From Bradyrhizobium barranii subsp. apii (GTDB lineage Bacteria; Pseudomonadota; Alphaproteobacteria; Rhizobiales; Xanthobacteraceae), in assembly GCF_011516635.5 (NCBI RefSeq), contig NZ_CP096255.1, positions 62,001-126,000 of the forward strand: a stretch of DNA of 64,000 nt, written 5' to 3'. The position numbers and the translations under genes were made by a program. This document shows positions 9,456 to 17,529 of this stretch, one piece after another. Each line of letters starts with the position of its first letter. The first letter of the stretch is position 1. Below the pieces are notes generated by a model, which worked only from the letters and a program-made list of their open reading frames with translations, was not told the origin of the DNA and ran no database searches.

Positions 9456-10222
9456 GCGGTTGTAAAATCGTTCGATGTAGTCGAACACATCGGCGCGTGC
9501 CTCATCTCTGGTTCGATAAATCTTGTTGGCCGTACGCTCGGTCTTGAGCGAGGAGAAGAAGCTCTCCAGCTCATGCTGCAAACGATGCCGTGGTCGGCCA
9601 TCAGGCGCTGGAACTGCTCGCTGGTGTACTGGCTGCCCTGGTCGGAGTGATGCAACAGTGCATCCGGCTTGCCGCGCCGCCAGACGGCCATCAACAATGC
9701 GTCCGTCACGAGCTGTGCCGTCATGGCGGCACTCATCGACCAGCCCACCACGCGGCGTGAGAACAGGTCGATCACCGCTGCGACATAGAGCCAGCCTTCG
9801 GCCGTCCAGAGATAGGTGAAGTCGGCGATCCACTTCTGGTTCGGCCGCTCGGCGGCGAACTGCCGGTCAAGGAGGTTCGCCGGTACGGTCTCGAGCTGTC
9901 GATCGCCGCTGTCCTTCGGCAAGCGCCGACGTCGCGGCCGCGCCCGCAAGCCTTGCAGGCGCATCAGCCGCTCAATCCGGTGCAGGCCGCAATCCGCCCC
10001 GTCGGCGAGCAGGTCACGCCACACCCGGCGTGCGCCATAGGTGCGGTCGCTGGCGGCGAAGCTGGCCTTGACCTTGCCGCCGAGCTCCTCGTCGCTGCGG
10101 GATCTGGTGCTGGGAGAGCGATTCAGCCAGGCATGGAAGCCCGACCGCGACACTCCCAGCGCATCGCATAGCCATGCCACCGGCCAGATCGTCCGGTGCT
10201 TCGCGACGAAGGCGAACTTCAT
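9456..10222 (-). pseudogene. IS3 family OrfB, frameshifted and truncated
   Basis: The minus-strand frame from ATG 10222 carries the rve integrase core with Asp in NQKWIADFTYLW and Asp in LLHHSDQGSQYTS. After HGIVCSMS (near 9590) it drops out of frame. The Glu-bearing stretch ESFFSSLKTERTANKIYRTR continues in another frame, so a short segment (about 38 bp by comparison with the usual RSGNVWDNAAM spacer) is lost. The 3' end stops after ERFYNRA, where the recombinase module's DNA begins. The gene overlaps the orfA stop by ATGA. Confidence 0.85.
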
Positions 10223-10509
10223 GTCGCTTCCTTCGCGAAGTAGGCTGCGGCCTTTTTTAGGATATCCCGCTCGGCCTTCAGCTTGGCGACCTCACGGCGC
10301 AGCCGCTCGATCTCCTGCTGCTCCGGCTTCATCTGCCCGTGGCCGGGAAAGGCTTGCGCCGGGTCGGAGCCCAACTCCTTCACCCATTTGCGGAGAACAT
10401 TCTCATGAACATCCAGGTCACGGCCGGCTTGCGCCACCGACACCCCACGGTCCCGCACCAGCTTGACCGCCTCGACCTTGAACTCGCGGCTGAACTTCCG
10501 TCTTTTCAT
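10219..10509 (-). CDS. IS3 family OrfA (DNA-binding subunit)
   Basis: This 96-residue protein has the HTH_Tnp_1 fold: KFSREFKVEAVKLVRDRGVSVAQAGRDLDVHENVLRKWVKE, followed by a leucine-zipper-like EIERLRREVAKLKAERDILKKAA. ATG at 10509 is chosen because GGAGGTGGCG precedes it. The frame is intact but its partner orfB is broken, so the element is presumably dead unless helped in trans. Confidence 0.88.
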   Translation of the reverse strand: MKRRKFSREFKVEAVKLVRDRGVSVAQAGRDLDVHENVLRKWVKELGSDPAQAFPGHGQMKPEQQEIERLRREVAKLKAERDILKKAAAYFAKEAT

Positions 10510-10554
10510 CGCCACCTCCGGCTTCATGAAACACCTAATCTCGGTGTCCATCAA

Positions 10555-12159
10555 ACCGGCAGCAGCTCACTCGTTGAAAACACATTGTGCGCGACGACGG
10601 GCTGGCATCGCAAGTATGAGGTGCGGGCGCTCCGGCGACGCGAGACGTTTGGACCGGGCCAGGTCGAGGCAACAAGAAAGCGAAGACGCAGATATGGCGC
10701 GACGATCAAGGACGCGCTGACGGCGCTGTGGGAGGCGTCGGATCGGGTGTGCGGCAAGCGGCTCAAAGTGATGATCCCGACCTTGCTGCCGGCCCTCGAG
10801 CAACATGGTCGATTGCAGCTTGGCCAGGCGGATCGTGACTGTGTTCTCTCGATCAGCCCCGCAACCATCGATCGCCTGGTCGTCGATGTGAAGATCGCGG
10901 CGAGCCGCGGCAGGCGGCGCCGTACCGGATTCTATTCGGCAATCCGGCGCGAAGTCCCGATCCGCACGTTCAATGACTGGAACAGCCCGGTGCCCGGCTT
11001 CTGCGAGGTTGACATGGCGCCCATAGCGGCACGTCGGTGGCTGGTTCGTTCATCCAAACTCTCACGATGGTCGATGTCGCCACCGGCTGGACAGAGTGCC
11101 TGCCGTTGCTGACGCGGGAAGGTTCGCTCGTCGTCGAGGCGATCAACCGCGCACAGGGCCTGTTCCCCTGGCTGTTGCGCGGCGTGGACTTCGACAACGA
11201 CAGCGCCTTCATGAACGATGTCGTCGTGCCATGGTGTCGCGAAGCTCGAAGTCACTCGCTCGCGCGCCTATAAGATGAACGATCAGGCGTTTGTCGAGCA
11301 GACGAATGGTGCCGTCGTCCGCCGCCTCATGGGCTATGGCCGCTTCGATGGCGTCGAGACGGCGCGCATGATGGGCCGCCTCTATGCGGCGGCACGGCTC
11401 TACGTCAACTTCTTCCAGCCGTCGTTCAAGCTGAAGAAGAAGCGTCGCGAAGGGGCTAAAGTGATTAAGCGCTATCATCTCCCATCGACGCCCTATGAGC
11501 GTGCCTTGGCGCATCCCAAGGTGACCGCGGCCGTGAAGAAACGGCTACGCGATCAGTATCGCTCGCTCGACCCGGTCGCGCTGTTGGCGGAGATTCGCCC
11601 AACCCAAGAGGAATTAGGCATTCGTGTCGATCGTCGTGCCGGACAGGCGCGCGGCTTGCAACCCGCTCACACTAGCATCCTGCCGGCGACCGCGGCGACG
11701 TTCGCGAAGACGCTCGGCAAGACCGCGACGGTCGGCGAGCCGCGTGCCAGGCACCGGCGAACTCGTCGGCCCTATAAGACCAGAGTTCGAATGCCGTCCA
11801 AGCTAGACCCGCATATTGCCGCGATCGAAGCGTGGCTCGCAGAGCAGCCGCAGCTGACGGCGCTCGCAATTGTCGGCCGACTGCGCGAGAAATACCCTGA
11901 GGAGTTCGGAAAGAGACAGCATTCGATTGTGCAACCTCTGCTGAGGGCGCTCAGACGGAGGGCTGCCGAACGGTTGGTCGCCCAGGGCCCGCTCGACGAC
12001 GCCACAACCGCTGCCCCATTGCCCGGGGTTGTGGACGGCTCGGGCTATGTAGGGCCCGACCCGCCCACAGCCCCTCTCGTCGAGCAAACCGGGAAAGCCA
12101 TCTGGCGCGACCGATTAATCGACATCGGATCGTCATCGGCAATGGCGCCATCAGGGTAA
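10555..12159 (+). pseudogene. ISNCY-like/rve transposase, three-frame pseudogene
   Basis: Pieces of one integrase-core transposase lie in three frames. The first runs from about 10600 (GWHRKYEVRALRRRETFGPG) to CEVDMAP near 11018. The second runs from SVAGSFIQTLTMVDVATGW through FDNDSAFMNDVVVPWC near 11235. The third runs from KLEVTRSRAYKMNDQAFVEQ to the end at 12159. The first shift fits loss of one base in GTCGCC, and the second fits loss of a few bases before AAGCTCGAAGTC. The N-terminus is also cut by the IS3 element at 10555. The DDE residues are recognisable but split over frames. Confidence 0.8.
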
Positions 12160-13032
12160 CATTCGCAGATGCGGCAATACGGGGGTCAATATTGCAGACG
12201 ATGACGTAATTGCGGTCAGCGCTCGTGACACGAAAGCTCCATTAGAATCGAGCTCTCGCAATCAACCAATTCGGAGAAGCTGTCATGAAGCAATATGTCG
12301 GACTCGATGTCTCGCAAAAAGAAACTTCAGTATGCGTGGTCAATGAAGCGGGCGAGGTCTTGTTCGAGGGGAAAGCCAAGCCCGCCCCGGGGGCGCTCAC
12401 GGCACTGCTTCGCAAGCGGGCGCCACAGGCGGAGCGCATCGGCTTTGAGACCGGCGCAATGGCGAGTTGGCTGTGGCATGAACTTCGCAGGGTCGATCTT
12501 CCGGTGGTTTGCATCGACGCTCGGCATGCCCACGCGGCTTTGTCGGTACGCATGAACAAGAGCGATCAGAATGATGCTCGAGGTCTGGCCGAGCTGGTGC
12601 GGGTTGGCTGGTATCGAGAGGTCAAAGTCAAGAGCGAGGAAAGTCAGAGGATCCGCGCGATACTCGTCGCGAGAAACCGGCTCGTGGCTATTCGTCGAGA
12701 CATCGAGAACCAGGTCCGAAGTCTGATCAAAGAATACGGCTTGCTGTTGCCACGTGCGATCGGACTGCAGTTTCGCAATCAGGTCTGTGAGCTATTGGGC
12801 AAAGATCATCAGCTCCTCGGTGTGATCGTGCCGCTTCTGTCGATCCATGAACAGATCTGTAAGCAGCAAAGCAACTTCGACAACGAAGTCCGCCAGTTGG
12901 CAAAGTCGGATGAGACGACGCGCCGCCTGATGACTGTTCCTGGCGTTGGCGTGGTGACCGCCTTGACCGTCCGCCATACGATCGATGACCCATCGCGATT
13001 CCGATCAGCATCGAGCGTCGGCGCCTATCTAG

Positions 13033-14664
13033 CCCGTCTTATTCGTCAGAGGGCGCCTGAGAGGCTGGCGAGCGTGGTGTAAAGCGCTGATGCGGCGTAG
13101 GATTCGGTTGCAAAGCCAACCCCATCACCTTCAGCCGCGAACACCACGCCCGCCATGACCGACGATACGATTCTGCCCTTCTCGTTTCCAGCCGTTCACG
13201 CCAAGAAAGTCACAGCTGCCTTCGATGGCGGTCGGCTGACCTCGAACGGGGGCGTGATGCTTCTGGCGATGGCCGAGCGGCGTCTCGGCTTGGCCGACAA
13301 TTTGGCCCGGGTGTTCCCGGATCGGCGCGATCCGACGCGGGTCGTGCACAGCCTGGTCGATATGTTCCGCGCGCGCATGTTCGCGATCTGCTGCGGCTAC
13401 GAGGACGCCGACGACCTCGATCATCTGCGGTCCGATCCCGCATTCAAGCTGGCCTGCGGACGGCTGCCGGACACGGGCCGCGATCTGTGTTCCCAACCGA
13501 CGCTGTCGCGTCTGGAGAATGCTCCGCGCCTGCGCGACGTGATCCGACTGACCTACACTTTGGTCGACGCATGGATGGATAGCTACCCGCGCGAGCCGGC
13601 ATCCGTCACGCTCGACATCGATGATACCTGCGATGTCGTCCACGGCCATCAGCAGCTCTCGCTGTTCAACGCTCATTATGACGAACGCTGCTTCCTGCCG
13701 ATCCACGTCTACGACACGGAGAAGAGCCGGCCCGTGGCGGTCGTGCTGCGGCCCGGCAAGACGCCGGGCGGCGTCGAGGTGCGTGCCCATCTGCGCCGCC
13801 TGGTACGGCATATCCGGACGCGGTGGCACAACACGCGAATTACGTTCCGTGGCGACGGGCACTATGCCCGGCCGGAGGCAATGGCGTGGTGCGAGACCAA
13901 CGGCATCGACTACATCTTCGGTCTGTCCGGCACCAAGCCGCTCGCCAGAAAAGTCGACGCGGTCGCCGACGACATCCGCACGCGACGCGCCATCGAGAAC
14001 CTGCCGGTTCTGCGCGGCTATACCGAGACGCGCCACAAGGCAAAGTCCTGGGATCGCGAACGACGCACCGTCGCCCGTATTGAGGCGACGATGCTCGGCC
14101 TCGACATCCGCTTCGTCGTCACCAGCCTCGATGTCGGCTCGGCCGAGTGGATCTACGACAGCCTGTATTGCGCGCGCGGCCAAGCCGAGAATCTGATCAA
14201 GCTGCATAAGACGCAGCTCGCCTCCGATCGCACCAGTTGCCGTTCGGCGCTCGCCAATCAAGTCCGCCTCGTTCTCCATACCGCCGCTTATTGGCTGATG
14301 CTGACCGTGCGCGACGCCATTCCCAAAGTCCGGGAATTGGCCACTGCCGAGTTCGCGACGCTGCGTCTTCGGCTCTTGAAAATCGCCGCCCGGGTTGTCG
14401 AGACCAAGAGCCGCATTCGCCTTGCGTTCGCCGCGGCATGTCCCGAAGCCGACCTGATCCGCAGCTTGCCCGGCGCGCTGCTGCCGCTCGGTCCTTGACC
14501 GGTGGGGCGTCCGCCCGCGTTCACCCAACCCATCCCTCAAGCGCGTTGCAAAGTACCGGTCGTCAGGCGGTGAAAAGCCGAAGGCAATCCTGTGCGCCTC
14601 GTCAGCGGAGGTGTGCGGATGCACCAGTCGGACCAAAATACCGCGCTCTCACGAATAGGGCGGG
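13033..14664 (+). mobile_element. IS1380 family element, copy 1, in an IS110 gene
   Basis: The 1632-bp element has inverted ends CCCGTCTTATTCG and CGAATAGGGCGGG and is flanked by CTAG at 13029-13032 and 14665-14668. Reconstruction of the interrupted IS110 reading frame needs exactly one CTAG, which shows it is a 4-bp target duplication. Copy 2 at 26448 is the same length and almost identical but inverted. Confidence 0.93.
13155..14498 (+). CDS. IS1380 family transposase (copy 1)
   Basis: This 447-residue DDE transposase of the DDE_Tnp_1 type is intact. Visible blocks are the N-terminal FDGGRLTSNGGVMLLAMAER, LSRLENAPRLRDV, the Asp region VTLDIDDTCDVVHGHQQ, FRGDGHYARPEAM with the second Asp, and GQAENLIKLHKTQLASDRTS with the probable Glu. 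The C-terminus VRLVLHTAAYWL is typical of IS1380. A long antisense frame over it (13131-14636) is a codon-bias shadow. Confidence 0.93.
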   Translation: MTDDTILPFSFPAVHAKKVTAAFDGGRLTSNGGVMLLAMAERRLGLADNLARVFPDRRDPTRVVHSLVDMFRARMFAICCGYEDADDLDHLRSDPAFKLACGRLPDTGRDLCSQPTLSRLENAPRLRDVIRLTYTLVDAWMDSYPREPASVTLDIDDTCDVVHGHQQLSLFNAHYDERCFLPIHVYDTEKSRPVAVVLRPGKTPGGVEVRAHLRRLVRHIRTRWHNTRITFRGDGHYARPEAMAWCETNGIDYIFGLSGTKPLARKVDAVADDIRTRRAIENLPVLRGYTETRHKAKSWDRERRTVARIEATMLGLDIRFVVTSLDVGSAEWIYDSLYCARGQAENLIKLHKTQLASDRTSCRSALANQVRLVLHTAAYWLMLTVRDAIPKVRELATAEFATLRLRLLKIAARVVETKSRIRLAFAAACPEADLIRSLPGALLPLGP

Positions 14665-14949
14665 CTAGGTCTTACACCTCGGCGCAATCAATCTGGCGAA
14701 ACTGACATCAATGGCAAAATATCACGATGGGGCGACCGTCGTCTTCGAACTTACCTGTTCGAGGCCGCGACCGTCCTGCTTTATCGAACGAAGAAGTGGT
14801 CGTCCCTTAAGGCCTGGGGAATGAAGCTCGCCAAGAGGATTGGCATGAGGAAGGCGAAGGTCGCAATCGCGCGCAAGATCGCCGTTGTTCTGCACTGCAT
14901 CTGGGTCGACGGCACATCGTTTGACTGGGGCCAAGCAAAGGAAGCCTGA

Positions 14950-15424
14950 TCCGATTTTGTAAAGTTCCTGGTCCGGTCTGCCGGACTGGCGATGTCCCGC
15001 TGGGACGGTGTTGTGGCGACCCCGTTCATTCGGCTGGTGGCGCTCGACTGTACTCCGCTGCAGACGTTGAGGCGTCCGACCCGGACATCATCATGAGGCG
15101 CTGCGCGACCTCGGAAAGGACCATGACCCCGGCGAAGACATCAACCAGCCCGTACTGTCCAATGCCTGGCCAGTAGAGCATGTATCAGCCGCGCCCGCGC
15201 CGTCTCCGCAACCCCGACCAGCTCCGACGGCGCGGGCGCTACCACCTTGCTGTTGGAGAGTTCGAAAATGTGAGCTTGACAACAAACCGCAATTAAAGGG
15301 CCGAATGACATCTATACTACCTCCGGCAAGGTCTTCACTCGGTACTTCTGATAATCGAGAACGGCCGCTGCAAGTGGCATCGAGCGCGGCACGCTCACAG
15401 GTCTGAGGGAGACGACAAGCGCTC
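14950..15424. other. no gene; IS110 3' flank and unassigned DNA
   Basis: This stretch follows the IS110 stop. Only short frames without family resemblance or ribosome sites are present. The first ~100 bp are probably the right end of the IS110 element; the rest is unassigned. Confidence 0.4.
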
Positions 15425-15612
15425 TCATCGCCGTCCCCAATGCCTATGACCGGCCGTCAGGGAATCACGAATCGCTCGAAAGCAAAATCCCAAAACGCAA
15501 GAAACCGCGGCCCAACACCCGGCTTTCCTGCAAAATCGAATACTTTATCGAGATAACTTCTGCCTCCGTCTGAGGCCGATCTGCATTCTTCACGGACGAC
15601 CATAAAGCTCTC
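15425..15612 (-). pseudogene. leader fragment of an IS5/IS1182-type element
   Basis: On the minus strand this DNA closely matches the leader of the element at 35648: a GTCGTCCGTGAAGAATGC terminal repeat, then ATTCGATTTTGCAGGAAAGC, TTTCTTGCGTTTT and GCGATTCGTGATTCCCTGAC. Only the end and leader remain. The transposase frame is lost after a few codons near 15425. Confidence 0.65.
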
Positions 15613-15655
15613 AATAATTGGGCCGAGAATTCTCATCAGCCGACGCGGCGACGCC

Positions 15656-15877
15656 ATGAAGCGTTTCAAATCGTCCCGTCAGGCTCAACGGTTTCTGTCA
15701 GTTCACGATCAGGACGCGAGCCTTTTCCACACCCCCTATTCCGGAGCCGTCACTGCCGACTTCCGTCGCGCTTCGCGCGAGCGAGCCTTTGCGACTTGGC
15801 ACGAGATCTCCACGACAAGCGCTATCGCCGAATCTCGAACCTTTGAGAAGCGCCTCCTTCGGCTCGCGGTCGGTTAA
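15656..15877 (+). pseudogene. C-terminal remnant of an IS6-like transposase
   Basis: The 73-codon frame begins MKRFKSSRQAQRFLSVHDQ and continues LFHT...RERAFATWHEI. This resembles the C-terminal tail of rhizobial IS6/rve-type transposases, which normally sits inside a much longer protein. No upstream part is present, so it is a fragment. Assignment rests on remembered family sequence only. Confidence 0.5.
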
Positions 15878-15979
15878 GTTGACGATGCCCCGCTACCTCC
15901 AGCAGCACCCCAGACGCCAGAGAATTGCAACCCACGGTGATCCGGGAGAACCGCCCCGGGTTTGCCGGAGGCCATTTAG

Positions 15980-16871
15980 TTTAAGTTCTGCCGCCATGGC
16001 GGATTGTTCCAGCATGGCGTAGTAGCGTTTCTCGGCTTCGGCCGGCGGTATGTTGCCGATGGGCTCGAGGAGCCGTCGGTTGTTGAACCAATCCACCCAT
16101 TCCAGGTCGCATGTCGCAATCTCGACGGCCTCGAAGCTGCGCCATGGGCCGCGCGGGATCACCTCGGCCTTGTAGAGACCGTTGATGGTTTCGGTGAGAG
16201 CATTGTCATAGGAATCTCCGAGGCTGCCGACAGAAGGCCCCACACCAGCTTCAGCCAAGCGCTCGATGTACTTAATGGATACGTATTGGCTGCCTCTGTC
16301 GCTGTGGTGCACGAGCCCGCCACGATGGACCGGCCGTCGATCTTGCAGTGCCTGCTCCAGCGCATCGAGCACGAAGCTGCATGCGCCGCGCGCGAGGCTC
16401 GCCAGCCCACAATCCTGCGGGCATAGGCGTCGATGACAAAGGCGACGTAGACAAAGTGAAGTCGGAGAGCCAGAGAACGTTCGGCCTTGGCGCCTTGAAC
16501 GGGCGATTGACGTGATCCAGCAGGCGTGGCGCAGCCTTGTCGCTGATCGTGGTCTTGATGGGTTTGCCGTGGATCACCCTTGCAAACCCATGTTCCGCAT
16601 AAGTCGCGACACCGTGCAACGGGCAACATCGAAGCCTTCGCGCTTGAGCTGGCGCCAGACCTTGCGCACGCCGTAGAGGGAAAAGTTTTGATCGAAGGCG
16701 CGCCGAACCTCGATCTTCAGGGCGGCGTCCGGCTTGGCGCACGTCGACAGCCTGGCGGGATCGCGCCGTTTGGCCACATGGGCGTGGTAGGTCGAGGGGG
16801 CGATCAGGCAACACCTGACAGATCGGCTCGACCCCATGCGCCCCACGATGATCGTCAATGAAGGCGATCAT
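15980..16871 (-). pseudogene. IS3 family OrfB, multiple frameshifts
   Basis: The integrase subunit is scattered over frames on the minus strand. The frame at 16858-16574 gives GRMGSSRSVRCCLIAPSTYH and FDQNFSLYGVRKVWRQLKREGF. A second frame gives HGKPIKTTISDKAAPRLLDHV and NVLWLSDFT with the first Asp. A third gives AFVIDAYARRIVGWRAS, and the 16372-15893 frame gives LVHHSDRGSQYVSIKYIERL with the second Asp and GDSYDNALTETINGLYKAEVI with the Glu. At least three shifts are needed. The last frame runs past the element end because the usual stop is absent. Confidence 0.85.
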
Positions 16872-17197
16872 GGCTTGGACCGGCGGTCGAGCTCCGCCAT
16901 CGCAAGATAAGCGCTCGCCTTGCGCAGGATCTCGTTGGCCTGTCGAAGCTCACGGTTCTCCCGTTCCAGGGCCCTCAGCTTCTCGGCCATCTCCGTCGGA
17001 ACGCCGGTCCGCTGCCCGCTGTCGATCTCGACCTTCTTGACCCAGTCATGTAGCGTCTGCGGTGTGCAGCCAATCTTGGCGGCAATCGATCTCACCGCCG
17101 CCCACCGCGAAGGGTGCTCGCTGGCGTGATCCGGAACCATCCGAACCGCACGGGCCCGAACCTCGGGTGAAAACTTGTTCGTCGTCTTGCTCGTCAT
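16868..17197 (-). CDS. IS3 family OrfA
   Basis: This 109-residue DNA-binding subunit has an HTH ([39 protein letters not shown]) and a leucine-rich helix [27 protein letters not shown] at 17197 follows GAGGATGGAGCC; the earlier ATG at 17275 lies outside the element. The frame overlaps the start of the broken orfB, as in other IS3 members where a -1 shift makes the fusion. Confidence 0.88.
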   Translation of the reverse strand: MTSKTTNKFSPEVRARAVRMVPDHASEHPSRWAAVRSIAAKIGCTPQTLHDWVKKVEIDSGQRTGVPTEMAEKLRALERENRELRQANEILRKASAYLAMAELDRRSKP

Positions 17198-17297
17198 GGC
17201 TCCATCCTCTCGGGAGTTGGAGCCTCCGGCAAACCCGGGGCGGTTCAGACTGCAACAAAAGTGAGTCAGAGCCAATTTTTACGTCGCCCGACAGCGC

Positions 17298-17322
17298 TCG
17301 TCAGGTACTCGACAGCTTCCTC
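17298..17322 (+). promoter_or_regulatory. tts-box-like element upstream of the effector gene
   Basis: The sequence CGTCAGGTACTCGACAGCTT lies 208 bp before the ATG at 17530. From memory, the rhizobial tts box core is GTCAGCTT-n-TCGAAAGCT, bound by the regulator TtsI; this site keeps GTCAG, TCGA and AGCT in the right spacing, with a few mismatches. Position and gene type fit. No other strong candidate lies between 17248 and 17529. Confidence 0.6.
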
Positions 17323-17529
17323 TCATAGCAAAAATTGTGGGGAAGAACATCCGAGTGGCCGACTGCCTGCGGCGCGGACGGTTCGGACCCACGGTGGTTT
17401 GTTGCTGGATCCAACGTTGAGAGCTCATTCTGTGCCGCGGATTTGGTCGCCGCGCTGCCGTCTCGATTGCCCCGCGCATGAGATCCAAACCGAGCTCTGA
17501 TTCGCCTACATCTTCGAAAGTGAGAACGG

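Larger units (their letters stand above)
12285..14949 (+). pseudogene. IS110 family transposase split by an IS1380 insertion
   Basis: Bases 12285-13031 encode the N-terminal 249 residues: the RuvC-like DEDD domain with [19 protein letters not shown] and [13 protein letters not shown], then the Transposase_20 start [10 protein letters not shown]...SVGAYL. The frame resumes at 14668 with [20 protein letters not shown] and ends at 14949 with GQAKEA. Removing 13033-14664 plus one CTAG joins the halves in frame as AYL-GLTP, giving a 342-residue protein. The open frame on the left side alone runs 16 codons into the IS1380 and stops at 13082. Confidence 0.92.
15946..17247 (-). mobile_element. IS3 family element (IS51-like), degenerate
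   Basis: The element has inverted ends AACCGCCCCGGGTTTGCC (left) and GGCAAACCCGGGGCGGTTCA (right), about 1.3 kb apart. orfA is intact but orfB carries several frameshifts. A piece of a closely related copy lies at 22163-22483. Confidence 0.85.

Noticed and set aside
13131..14636. A 501-codon open frame antisense to the IS1380 transposase (also antisense in copies 2 and 3)
   Set aside because: It mirrors the real transposase on the other strand, has no recognisable domain, and arises from GC-rich codon bias.
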